From positions 62,001 to 126,000 of the forward strand of contig JAGQDJ010000115.1 in NCBI GenBank assembly GCA_022885665.1: a stretch of 64,000 nucleotides of DNA, given 5' to 3'. The notes below the pieces were generated by a model, which worked only from the letters and a program-made list of their open reading frames with translations, was not told the origin of the DNA and made no database searches. The position numbers and the translations under genes are program-made. Shown here piece by piece: positions 38,601 through 49,372 of the stretch (position 1 is its first letter; every line of letters begins with the position of its first letter). The stretch is from Triops longicaudatus. Taxonomy: Eukaryota; Arthropoda; Branchiopoda; Notostraca; Triopsidae.

Positions 38601-39938
38601 ATGGCTCATTTCGACACATTTTGGAAATTCCATTCTGCTGTATCTTCCACTCCAGTAACGTATTATAGTGATCTTAATAAGAGTTCGTTGCAAGGGTGGT
38701 TTACTTTATGCCAATTAATTGGTGTGCCTCTGAGCTGCGAAAGCTGTCCACTGACTTTCGCCTTTAAGATCCATTGTTTCCTTTGCATTGTAATGGACAC
38801 AGTGGGGACCATAGCATACTGCTTACCATTTTATTATTGCACATTTGCGACCACAGGCAGTTTCGTAGCCATTGTTGGCGATATGTTAGACTACACAATC
38901 TTCTTTGCGACCACCTTCGGTATCCATCTTTACGTTCTTCACAACCTAAAGAAATTTAATGCCCTGCTGCAGAAGTTTAATGAGGAGTTGGTGTTTTCTG
39001 GACAAGCTGGTCGATTTGCAACGAAGGCTTCGTGGATTTGTTTGATTTACAACCTCTTAATGGTAAATGTTTGGGATACGTGAAGTAATCTGATCATTCC
39101 TTGCTTACGGTCTTTTTCATTGTTTCAAGACCTGTAGTTTGGCAACCTTAAGTGCTCTGACTCACAAAGGTCGCCCGGATTGCCTGATAAATTACCCGCC
39201 GACTTACAACGGATTGTTGCGAGTGTTTGTCAACATAACGTGTCTATATCCCGTGGCTGTCAGTTACATGTTTTGCTTTCTGGCAGTGGGATTGGCCTTC
39301 CAGTTTAGCTCTATTTCGCAGTCAATTTGCAACGATGCAAATTGCGCCGGCTTGGAAACTTTTCGGGATCGCTATGTGCAACTCATTAAACTGTTCAGTG
39401 AGTTGCAGGCACGGTTTTCCTCCCTAAATTTCCTGATGATAATAGCTTCTTGCTTAACACTCTGTATGGGAGCTTTCCATATCTTACGCACGGCGGCGTC
39501 GACAGGCAGCAACGGCCAAGGAGTAGGCGTCATTGGGTTGTATGTATGCGAGCATTTAATTCGAATGGCCTGTATGTGTATGGCTTCCGACTTTCTCCGT
39601 GAAGCGGTAATAGATGAAAGTTCTAGTTATAGAATCCTTATACCTTGCTCTGTCATTTGAAAATCAAGGCAGGAGAAGTACCTAGAAGTTTGGCCCAAAT
39701 ATCTTCAACGACTGTTTTCCAGAGGCCGGAACTTGTTACATGTGTCCTTCTACAATTCCAGGCATTGCAGCCTGTTGTCACTAGTCACGGTTTTTTCACG
39801 ATTGGCAAGCCATTACTGCTGAGGGTACGTTTGAAGTATTTGAACTAGTTTTCTCGTGCTTGACATTGTTGTCTTACTTTATATGTACAGGTCATAAGTA
39901 TTGTTCTGACCTATGTATTTGTCCTCTACCAATTTTGA
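38601..39938 (+). CDS. Gustatory receptor-like seven-transmembrane protein, GR-a
   Basis: Predicted ligand-gated channel or receptor of the insect-type chemoreceptor superfamily, in the plasma membrane of sensory neurons if the family role holds. Exons: 38601-39062, 39130-39606, 39669-39824, 39891-39938 (TGA); all introns are phase 0; 380 residues, typical for the family. Hydrophobic segments are spread over the whole length. The C-terminus has the hallmark order: TSHGFFTIGKPLLL, an intron, then VISIVLTYVFVLYQF, matching the TY-x5-QF signature of gustatory receptors. Introns are only 62-67 bp. It is the first of a head-to-tail pair: GR-b has the same four-exon plan. Overall sequence identity to GR-b is low by eye, so the duplication is old. 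Ligand cannot be predicted. Confidence 0.85.
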
Positions 39939-41423
39939 TAACCTGGTATTCAGTAAGGTGGCATTACTGCATACGTAACAACCTGTTGGAGCCATTTCTG
40001 CGCGCCAGCAACGGCTTCTTGATGTGGGATGGATAAAAATTGTATGCGTAAGCGGAAATGGTATAGTCTTGATAATTTATTCAATACTGTATCTTAATTT
40101 TTCGCTGACATATTGCGCAATTATTTTTCCTTGTACTGCACCTTTAAGCACCGAAATATCGCCGAATAGCAATTTACTTTCGGGAAGTGCGAAATTTGTT
40201 TTGTTGAAGAAATCCAGAATTTGACGGATTATATAGTGCACGCGTAAATATGTGAAATTCGTGTACTTTTTTCTGTTATTTTAAAGCGTGCTTAGGTACG
40301 CAGTGATTGACAGATGAATTCACTGACAGATGGGTACACTAAAAAACACAAAAAAAAAAGATAAAGGAAAGTTTCTTATTAAAAACTAAGTGATTTTGAT
40401 TGTGAATCAGCTTCTGTAACTGCTTCCAGAAATACAGCTTGCCATATCTATAATCAAAGAACTAGTTTCGAAAACTAAATATTCCTTTACTTTCAATAAA
40501 GAATTACCCTAGTTATTCAATTCCCTGCTCTGAATTATTTTCAGTTAACTAAGTTAGACAACTCCAATTGCCAAAGTCTTCTTAATAAAGGACATATCAT
40601 TCGCAAATTATATTTTGTTATCACTGCTTTACGTTAAATTGGCCCCAATTATTCTTCACCATTATTTAGAACATGGTAATATTATTTTCCGTACAACATA
40701 TTCCGCGACGAGCGACAAAGTAGTTCTTCAAACTCATTACTTTTCAGTGACATTGTTAAGTGCAAAAAAATCCCTATTGTGCTCAGTATACGCTTTACTA
40801 TTCAGGTGGAAAACAGCATACTTTGACTTTCTGGACCGAAGAATTACCTCCTTACTGAAGATTCCATTTGACAACTTGATAGTAGGTGTTATGAGGGATG
40901 ACAGTTTTGGGAATTTGGCATTCTGGAGGCGTGTAGTTCGATATCGACAAGCCTCTTTCTACTCAACGTGCGTAGTGTTTTAGCTTTTGTTAGGAAACAG
41001 TTTTGTGTGGGTCGTTCAAGTGAATACCTCGTGTGCAACAATTACCCGGGCGAACAACTCCTTAACAAGTTATTTTCCTATTTTCAGCCTCCTTGAATGC
41101 ACTAATTGCACTCCCCTTCTTAACGAAGTCCAAGGTTCGTCATCGCAGCAATTATACTTACCTCTCGCAATTTATTCTCGCACACGGTTGTGCACGAAAT
41201 CTAGCAATTAGTCTTTAAAAAATATACTTCGCTTCACCATAATATTTGACACTTACAGAATTACGTTTAAGTTTAAAAATTGCTTTTATGCCTTAAAAAT
41301 ATATTTATTATTCGTTTCATGTACGATAATTTTTGGAGCTCCTGTAGCCAACTTGGCGCACGATGGTTGATAAATCTATAACTTTTTCTGGTGTTCACGT
41401 GAAGGAAGTACTACCGTTTCACA
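39939..41423. other. Spacer between the two GR-like genes
   Basis: An AATAAA at 40495-40500 may serve GR-a. The open frame at 40615-40983 has no homology that I recognise and no GR motif, so I do not call it. No repeat of note. Confidence 0.4.
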
Positions 41424-43175
41424 ATGATCACGAAGCCGGGAGATGGGGTCGAACAAGCTCGTAAAACCGGAGACGAGGGCGCGGTGACTTTTAGCTCTGC
41501 CACCAAGTGGTGGATTACATTATGTCACTTGGTGGCTTTGCCCATCCATCCCAATCACTGTTGGCAAAAACCGTTACAATGGGTGGCTCTTTTCCTCAAC
41601 GGAATGGCTGGTTTCGTGGCAACATTTTCTCTCTACCTTTGTTTGATCTATGAACAAAATAACCTATCTTCAAGAAAAGCCGCTGCTTACAGCTTATCCA
41701 TAGAAATTGGCGTTTATGACATATCTACTTTTGGTGTCCATGCTTTGCTCTTCTTCAGTGCTTCGAGAATCAACAAACTTGCCTCCATCTTGGATGATAC
41801 TTTAAAGCTTGACTCTGACCTATATTCGAAGCTCAAACGTCTTTCTATCTTTCTCGTAATGTGGGTTACCTTTGTGGTAATAATAGCCGAAATTCTTACT
41901 TTAACATTCACTCAATCTTTCCTGTATATTTGTCGTGTTATTTTTAGGTATGGGCTCGCACAATTCTAGGTATCGCCATTTTCTACGAGAAACCCATAAA
42001 TGGTTGCCTATTTCCCACTTGTTTCGGGTTTAACATCTTTTGCATAACTCTATACGCGGCTTCGTTCGTCTATACCATGGTAATAGGCTACACCTTTTCC
42101 ATTTACGCCATCGCGTTAGGCTGGCAACTCCAGTCACTGACGCGAAACGTTCGACGGTCCAGCATTAACCTGAACAAGGCACAGAAATGCTACATAGAGC
42201 TAGTTCAAGCTGTGCAACACGTGCAATCAGCTTTCGGCGTGCTAACTTTAGTTACGATCGCTTCGTCTTCGTTAATAATCTGCATGAGAACATACATGCT
42301 AACCGTTCCTCCTGTGCACGATACATTCCGAAATGGAACAGGAGGGCGAGTTTCACCGGTAATGTGGATGCTGGAATTCTCTCGATTCCTCGACGTATTG
42401 GAAAACTTCATAAGAGTTGCGTTTATGTGCATTACAGCTGATAATCTAACAAGAGCTGTAAGCAAGGAGTTGCTGATGTTTATTGAAGTACTCGTCGTAA
42501 AGAAATGACCCAAGCGGACGTTCGCTTGCTAATGCCACGGTGCTTGCGTGAGCGCATCCGAAGTTTCTTATTATTTGAAACGTTACGTAACTAAGGCCGT
42601 CCCCAGAGGGGTAGAGGGTTGACCTCCCCCCCCCCCTTAAATTTTTATTTTAGAATGGCGAAGATTGGAAGAACCTCACATGTAAAAAAAAGAAAGAAAA
42701 GTAAACGCAAAAGAACACTCTCCCCCATGAAACCTCCAAACCCCGTTCGAATCAAAATCCTGGGATACGGCCTTAACTGTAACTTAACAAGCGTTAAGCT
42801 ATTGTAATTTTCTTTTTGTGATGAAGCAAGAATAGCTCCGTCTGCTTGAGTCGTTCTTTTATAGCAAGTTCTGTATTGTTAACGCTTCATTATAAAATTC
42901 TGATATAGGCTCATGAAGCAGTACAAGCTGTAGCGATTTCGCAAGCTGAGTCGCACTGGCCTGCGGCGGAATCTGCAAAGTCACTGTTGCAGATACAAGT
43001 ATTAGGAACCTACTTCACAGCATCGGGATTTTTTGCCATCGGCAAGCCCTTGCTTTTAACTGTATAAATATTTCTTTACCAATCGTCCAACTGACATGAC
43101 GATATTTAGGTCATCAGCATTGTGATTACGTACACAGTAATTCTGTCACAGTTTGCCGCCAGGATGTCGCCCTAA
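41424..43175 (+). CDS. Gustatory receptor-like seven-transmembrane protein, GR-b
   Basis: Second member of the tandem pair. Exons: 41424-41876, 41948-42457, 42909-43061, 43110-43175 (TAA); all introns phase 0; 393 residues. The N-terminal tail is charged (MITKPGDGVEQARKTGDEGA), followed by membrane segments such as WVALFLNGMAGFVATFSLYL. The C-terminal order is TASGFFAIGKPLLL, an intron, then VISIVITYTVILSQF, the family signature. Seven extra residues follow QF. The third intron (451 bp) is six to nine times longer than the other two because a family 1 TIR element is inserted in it (42594-42773). Introns 1, 2 and 3 fall at the same protein positions as in GR-a, which supports tandem duplication. 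Role inferred from the family only. Confidence 0.85.
42594..42773 (+). repeat. Family 1 short TIR element, copy d (best preserved)
   Basis: A 180-bp element inside intron 3 of GR-b. The left end AGGCCGTCCCCAG and right end CTGGGATACGGCCT are inverted repeats, and a TA dinucleotide flanks each side, suggesting a TA target-site duplication as in Tc1/mariner-type MITEs. The interior has a C-rich run and no coding capacity. Confidence 0.7.
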
Positions 43176-43520
43176 GTATGACCTTTTACTAAAAGAACCA
43201 AGTATTCGACAAACGTGCTCTGGGGAACCTCGTCGATGTATTTTCTTCAGTACATATATTCTGTCTGGATAGCAACGAGCTAGACGCGTCCTGTGAAGTC
43301 TCCCACGGCTATTATATAAGGGGCCGGGAGCTTTTTTCGCACTTTCGTTGCCACTAAACATATTTAATAAGCATACCACCTGCCTTGTTACACACCATTT
43401 GGAGAAGCCCCGATAGCTCAATCACCTGTAGATTAGATAGGCATGGCCCAAATATAAGACTTCCTCCAGCTTCAGGATCGCTTTGTATACTAGTAAATCG
43501 TTCACGAAAAGAGTATCGCC

Positions 43521-44842
43521 ATGTGGAAGTTAATTTTTTTCGCAGCGTTGGTTGCATCGGTTTCCGCTAATGTGTTATTTCATGACTGTGGTAATTTGAA
43601 CAGCAGTGTTCTGTATATTTGAGGGATTCTATTCTTATATTTACTTAATGATACTAAACTCATTCCCCACAGGCTCTCTAGGTGTCGTGCTGTCTCTACG
43701 CGTTGGTGATTGCGCCTTCGACGTGTGCAAGCTTATTAGAGGCACGAACGTGTCGGTTGCTGTTGAATTCGTCAATGGTAAGGGACAGCTGGTTGTAAAT
43801 TGATAGGAAGTCCACTGTTGACTATTTACCCAATGTTTCTATCTTTGCAAACTTAAGGCGGCCGTACTGGCAAGTTGTCTGTTTCCATAATTATGCTGCT
43901 TATGCCAAAATAGGGTTCTGCCGTTTGTGGCTCTGACCATTGAAGAAACCATCTCTGGAGGTTTAGACTATTTGCGCCTACAGGCTGTCTTATACGTGAT
44001 CGTAATAGTTGCCTCGTATGTAATGAGCAGGGGCGTCGCGAGAGTGTCTTCATTTAGGTGTGGTGGTGTAGGCTTAATTTTACCGACTGTACTTTACGAT
44101 TTTACCGACTCGAATATGAAACTTCTTTACCGAATCGACTTTTGACCAACTATTGGGGGTTGCACCCTCAACACCCACTCCCTCGCGACGCCCCTGGTAA
44201 GGATTCACGTCAAAACGATACAAACCTTGCGACTCGGAGCAAGTGGTTCGCGAAACACTGCAAAGTATCGGAAAATTAGTTGTGTCCATTTCTAGTCTAC
44301 AATGAACTACAGAGTAAAACATTAACAAAAATCCAAATATACTGCCTTCGCTACAGCGCATCCAGTATAACGCAAGTGGAAACCCTGATTTGAAAGTCCT
44401 CTAAACTGATAAAACCAGGGCAGATTGGGATTGCGATTTTTGATTAGCACAGATGACGATATGGGACTGTCATTAAATATCTATCTAAATATAAATGCCT
44501 GTCTCTTTAGAAGTCCCAATTAATACGCTTGAAAGCGTTTTGACGTTGAACGGAGTTGAGAAAAACCTGGAAGGATTGGAGAAGGACGTATGCAGCACTT
44601 TGTCCCGGGGCGATTGTCCTTTAGAGGGCGGCGAATTCGCTACATATTCTACCACAGTCCCTATGCTAGAAACTTACAAACGAGTAATTTAGTTTTCTCA
44701 TGACTTTAGCGAAAATAATAAATGCCATTTTGTCAATTTTTTTTTCAAGGGCGTCTACGATGTGGTATGGAAGTTCTTGAATGAACATGGCGGCATGACT
44801 GTGTGTATCCAGTTTACTATTGACTTCGAATATGTTGGTTAA
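43521..44842 (+). CDS. NPC2/ML-domain secreted lipid-binding protein
   Basis: ML-domain protein of the NPC2 type, which binds sterols or other small lipids in the lysosome or extracellular fluid. Exons: 43521-43590, 43673-43777, 44511-44683, 44750-44842 (TAA); phases agree; 146 residues against 151 in human NPC2. Residues 1-16 (MWKLIFFAALVASVSA) form a signal peptide with a likely cleavage after Ala16. The mature protein starts near the family motif DCG and has six Cys (HDCG, GDCAFDVC, DVCSTL, GDCPLEGG, TVCIQF), as needed for three disulfides. The order DCG...CPLEGG...Y-x-V-W-x-F matches NPC2. The 733-bp second intron contains a family 2 TIR element. It lies 345 bp after GR-b on the same strand. 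Arthropods have expanded NPC2 families with lysosomal, immune and semiochemical-binding members; which one this is cannot be told. Confidence 0.9.
44028..44196 (+). repeat. Family 2 short TIR element, copy 1
   Basis: A 169-bp element with perfect 15-bp terminal inverted repeats (CAGGGGCGTCGCGAG), inside the second intron of the NPC2-like gene. The interior ACCGAATCGACTTTTGACCA matches, inverted, the copy at 48252-48443. Non-coding, MITE-like. Confidence 0.75.
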
Positions 44843-44852
44843 ATACGTTCAT

Positions 44853-44858
44853 AATAAA
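44853..44858 (+). terminator. Polyadenylation signal AATAAA, NPC2-like gene
   Basis: Canonical hexamer 10 bp after the TAA at 44842, giving a very short 3' UTR. Confidence 0.6.
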
Positions 44859-44923
44859 CTTCCTTTGTTCAGGACAGATCGAAATCATGCGTCACAATCA
44901 CAACTTTACAGAGAATGGTGTAC

Positions 44924-44929
44924 TTTATT
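44924..44929 (-). terminator. Polyadenylation signal AATAAA, V-ATPase subunit D
   Basis: TTTATT on plus, that is AATAAA on minus, about 175 bp beyond the stop of subunit D. Only 65 bp separate it from the convergent NPC2 signal, so the two transcripts end almost back to back. Confidence 0.55.
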
Positions 44930-45101
44930 AATTGCTCTTTACTGTACAACACAACACGGATAACAGCCACATTCCACTTCACTCGGAATCTGGCATATAA
45001 AACCAAAAAATTAACCAACAAGTTAGAAATGGAAAGCTTCACTAGCACGGAAAGGGTGATAAGAGCCTGGTTGTAGGTCTTCTCTCCACGGGAATTCTTA
45101 C

Positions 45102-46161
45102 TTAAAACAGAAGATCGGCATCTTCCTCCACACCCAGCATGTTTGGTGTCTCGTCAAAAATAGCATTCTCAGCAGCAAGGTTTGCAGCTTTAATTTCAGC
45201 CTTGTGCTTTTCATCCTTTTGCCGCGCAATGCGCTTCTTGTCTTGGATTTTCTTTAACCTAAATACATACCAAACTGTTAAACAGAGCTATTGTTATTGA
45301 TGTTTTTTGCGTACCTGTAAAACTCTTCACGCTCCAACTCATCCAATTCGGAAATAATGTAAGCTAAAGTGCGCTCGATACGTGGAATGATAACTACAAA
45401 GAAAATTTCAGTATGGGGAACATTTACATTTGAGTTTTGAGACAACAGTTACCGTGTTCGATAGCGTTGACACGCCTGTTGGTAATTTTGATAACTTCGT
45501 CTAACGTGACGAATGAAGTTTGCAAGGACGCAAGTTCTACCAATAAAGTAAGTGCTTTCTGGAAGTTTTTCTTCAAGCGAGCCAGTTGCTGTCCACCACG
45601 GGCTAAGCCAGCTAATTCGTAAGTATCGGCACCATCTTGGTAGCTCTCGAAAACAGGTAAAGTAACACCTAATTCGATACGTCTCGTGAAAACGACATGT
45701 AAATTAAGGGCTTTCTTGTTAACCTGCCACGTTGTCTTTCTTGGAACGAACTTTGATTTGCGCTTTGGTAACGTTCTGCAAAACCACTTGATTGAAATCT
45801 CCAGTGGCGAATTTCGCTTCAGCCAAAGAAAACGAAGCTTCTTTCATAACTTCGCCCATAGTGACCTTAGTCTAAACAAAGAAACAACATATTAAATTAT
45901 TATTAAAATTTAATAATTTATTCGCTAGATGAAAGTTGCACATACTTGAATAATTTTCTTCAGAATCAAACGAAACCTCATTTGCAAAGCATCAGCTTTC
46001 TTTTTCAACAAACTGTGGCCTGTTTGGGCGCCCTTCAATCTGGCTTTCATCATGGATTGAGCACTACGAAATATATTACATGAGAACATAATCTAGAAAT
46101 ATGTTGGAAAATAGACATACCCTCGCGAAGGAAAAATCGGTATCCTATCTTTGCTGGACAT
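45102..46161 (-). CDS. Vha36: V-type proton ATPase subunit D (Vma8)
   Basis: Central-stalk subunit of the V1 sector that couples ATP hydrolysis to rotation of the proteolipid ring in endomembrane acidification. Minus-strand exons in order: 46161-46121, 46063-45946, 45871-45724, 45668-45453, 45393-45315, 45258-45102 (TAA); 252 residues against 247 in human. Starts MSSKDRIPIFPSRGAQSMMK, as in human and fly subunit D. It continues KARLKGAQTGHSLLKKKADA, MGEVMKEASFSLAEAKF, KKDNVAGVTLPVFE, ELAGLARGGQQLA, LASLQTSFVTLDEVIKITNR, RVNAIEHVIIPRIERTLAYI and the acidic end EEDADLLF. Long N- and C-terminal helices form the stalk coiled coil. All exons are in frame with canonical splice sites, and five introns are 56-74 bp, so the gene is intact. 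Gene symbol follows the Drosophila name for this subunit. Confidence 0.96.
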
Positions 46162-46233
46162 GACGGTATGATTTTAACGAAGTTCTCTCACAAAACTTGT
46201 AACTTCGCGGAGCTGACAAGCACCACAAGACTA

Positions 46234-46243
46234 GTCAGCTGAC
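46234..46243. promoter_or_regulatory. Palindromic E-box GTCAGCTGAC upstream of V-ATPase D
   Basis: A perfect 10-bp palindrome 73 bp upstream of the subunit D start codon. Its flanks (GTCA...TGAC) resemble the CLEAR/M-box bound by TFEB/MITF at V-ATPase genes, but the core is CAGCTG rather than CACGTG or CATGTG, so a different bHLH factor is equally possible. Confidence 0.3.
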
Positions 46244-47664
46244 TTCTATCTTTCCCTTCAAACCAACCCGCAAAACCGGGTCCGGCAACGCGTGCATGCA
46301 CCTTTAGGAATTGGGCGGTTTGGGCTTGAATGTAATTGCGAACTGGGCGCGAAGCGCGAGATATGAAAATCAACACGAAAGCGCAACAAAAGCTACGTCC
46401 GGATGGAATAAATCTGTGAAATAACCATAACAAGAGAGTAATTTCGGGTTATCGCGAGCTTTATTTATTACAGGTTTCCCAAAACCGGAAGTCATTCATG
46501 CATTTTTCAACGGAATTAAAAAAAGGGAAGTGTTTTTGCAAGTAATGCTCTTGTTTGTGCACTAACAAGTTTTTTTGTTTTAAATCCTAAAGTACCGCAC
46601 TTAAGTTCTCCAAATGTATTGCATTCGTTTAAATATAAACGAGTTAAGTTAATGAAATAGGCTTATTATAGCGTAATAAACGATCTACTTTCGTCTCTGC
46701 AAACGTTCATTTAGGTACGCCTACAGTGCTTTTTTTGTCCGGTACGTAAAAATGCTCAATTTGTTTTCCCAGCACCATATATCTTCACAAATTTTAAAGT
46801 TTTGACTTTCTTGATTCATTTGATTAGTTTTTTAAAAAATTGTATACCAGTATAGGCCGAATTTAATTATTGAGAATTTAAGTTTTTATATACGTAAACC
46901 AACATATAATGGATGTTTTTCGATAGTTTCTTTACTTTTTGTGGATGTCTATTGTACGTTCTCATTACGTATGTTTTCTTGGCCTTATAAACGTTAAAGT
47001 CTGGTCTTCCTGTAAGAAAAACTTACGCCTTGGAAAATACTACTGAAACCAAACGTCCAAACGTCTAATATACATATATTTTTAAGTAAGTGGTCAAATA
47101 CGTCCAAATGTGCACAAAGTAACGCTAAAACTTCAAAATTTCTATCGATTAACCGATCGGTACGAATTTCGTTCTTTATTAAACAACAAATGTGTTCCGA
47201 TAAATTCAAACTTAATCTGATTTTTTATCTTTCTTTTGAGAGACTATTTTTATATATGAAGTTTTTAAGCGTTGAAGCAGAGAGAAAACCGCGACAGTGT
47301 TGCGTAACAAGTTTTGCAGTATTAATTGCTTTGCATTATTCTAATTATCAGCATTACTTTGCTTCAGAAAACGCTGCCACATTATTTACACTCGAAAGTC
47401 AGCCCACGGCAACTCTTATCTAGTGCAAAACGAGCCAACTTTCGCACATTTTATGCTTTTAAAGTGCGCGGTCTACCTCTCCCCTTGCACGTGATTTGTT
47501 CGCGTTTTTTCACTTTCTTAATGAAGGCAAATCAGCCTCAAAAGCCCTAACTAGACTTCTGCGGATTGCTCGATAAGCTTTTATGTGCTCACCACAGTAC
47601 ACTCGTGTAATGCGCCGTTTACCCACCTCTGTCCGTTTAGCCTCATCACTAAACCGCCAATTAG

Positions 47665-47860
47665 CTCAACATGTTCTCAGCAAGCAACCCATGTATATCC
47701 ATTGGAATCCCTTCCAAAGCAACCTTGGTATATGTATTGGATTTTGTTCCACTCAGGGTTCCAAGGAGTAATATCGACACCACAGTAACCGCTTGAGAGC
47801 GTGTAGGCCGCCTGAATGTTTAGGCCTACAGAGAAGGCAAATAACGTTGAAAATCAAATG
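47665..47860 (+). repeat. Left arm of long inverted repeat
   Basis: Matches the reverse complement of 49200-49372 over most of its length. Shared blocks include TCAACA-GTTCTCAG, AAGCAACCCATGTATA-CC and ACCGCTTGAGAGC-TAGGCC, with indels between. By eye the best 60 bp are roughly 85% identical. Confidence 0.65.
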
Positions 47861-48251
47861 TGTACCCGTAATACTGTGAGAATTTTAATTTCTGTTTACT
47901 AATTTTTTTTTTGCGTTTGTTATTTGATACTTCTTGTTATCTCCACAGGTTAATTTGCTGTTTTTAATCAAATATTAATTGACAACCTTGTCCATTTTTG
48001 GCTATATTTATAAAACAGAATCAAACAGTGGAAAGAATGGGTATTAAGCTATTTCGTTTAAGCACGGACGCTAAATTGCTTTAAAATACTTCAAGAGCTA
48101 GATGTAGTCGCTGTGTATTGTAAGCGAGTGTTTCAGATTATAAGAAAGCAATTTAATAATTAACAAGAACACGTTAAACAGAAAAACGAGAATTGGGGAC
48201 CACTAAGCGGGGCTTTAACCGCTTATCATAACCGCCTCCAAATAGTGAAAG

Positions 48252-48443
48252 CAGGGGCGTCGCGAATTTTTTGTGAGTAGAGGTGGGGGTGCATCCCCCA
48301 CCCCAATTCCAAATATTGGTCAAAAGCCGATTCGGTAAAAAAGGATAATAACTAGAGTAGGCAAAATCGTCAAGTACAGGTGGTAAAATTACAGGCTTCA
48401 CCTCCCCCGGCCCCGCAATGAAAACCCCCTCTCAACGCCCCTA
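48252..48443 (-). repeat. Family 2 short TIR element, copy 2
   Basis: A 192-bp element with ends CAGGGGCGTCGCGA and TCAACGCCCCTAG. Its interior block CAAAAGCCGATTCGGT is the inverse of that in copy 1 (44028-44196). It lies inside the long inverted repeat region. Confidence 0.7.
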
Positions 48444-49199
48444 GGAAGAGTTCCTTTTACCGTTCTCGTTGAATTTTGTAGTTGCTAGTTCATTCCCATT
48501 ACTCAATTTACTTTTAGCCAAACTAAATTAATAAGGTAAATTCACATTCGGTTTCTCTGAGCATCACTTGGTTTCCCTAAAGGAGTGTATAACTTAGAAT
48601 TTTATTTAAGTAAAACTCCGGTTCATTTTGCTGTGAGAAATAGGTTATTTTTACCTCCTATTATAATAGATCTAACATGATGTTGATTCCGGAAAAATAA
48701 ATGCTAGAGTAATTTATATATCATTTTTTATTTTAACCATAAAATATGTTTGCCATTTCATAAAGTTTATAATGCATTTATAACTGCACGAGAGAAGAGA
48801 AACAAATCTTCAGGCAGTTACAGAATTTGCGCTCATTTAGGTCTTGATGTTGGTGAGTCGCTTTGATGGCCGAAGTTATACAGCTCAAAGCTCACAATAA
48901 ATTGAGAACTGAATACATTAGTAATACTTGTAAGTGTATTTACCGTCCATGCGGGTGGTAAAATTTTTCAAACACATAACGTTTCAGCAGACAATAAACT
49001 GGCTCGCCTGTTCTGGGCAAAAAAATTTTGAGACTAGTAGCACAGTTGGCTTGTTCACAATATATTCCAGCCAGAACCACAAAGCAAATGACCATAACAA
49101 CAGCAAATTAACCTATGGAGATAAACAGGAAATATCACAAAACGAATACAACATTAATTAGTAATAAAAAATTCAAAATATTACAATATTATTCGGGGT

Positions 49200-49372
49200 T
49201 CCGCAATTGAGTTTCAACGTTCGTTCACCCACTTTGTTTGTATACGTTTAGGCGGCCTAAAAGCTCTCAAGCGGTAACTATGGCGACGATTATACTGTTG
49301 GTCCAATACCCAGGTTCCTTTGAAAGGGATTCTAATGGGTATACATGGGTTGCTTTACTGAGAACGTGTTGA
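49200..49372 (-). repeat. Right arm of long inverted repeat
   Basis: Inverted partner of 47665-47860. It ends within about 500 bp of the start codon of the downstream coiled-coil gene, so it may overlap that gene's promoter. Confidence 0.65.

Noticed and set aside
40615..40983. 122-codon open frame between the GR-like genes as a third GR or GR fragment
   Set aside because: It lacks the GFF-x-GKPLL and TY-x5-QF motifs and the membrane-segment spacing of its neighbours, with no splice logic.
42740..42760. tRNA B-box-like GTTCGAATC
   Set aside because: It lies in the right end of a family 1 repeat, and no cloverleaf or A-box can be built around it.
45724..45871. Possible frameshift in V-ATPase subunit D exon 3
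   Set aside because: Recounting the bases shows 148 bp, in phase with both neighbours, and the protein reads MGEVMKEASFSLAEAKF without a break.
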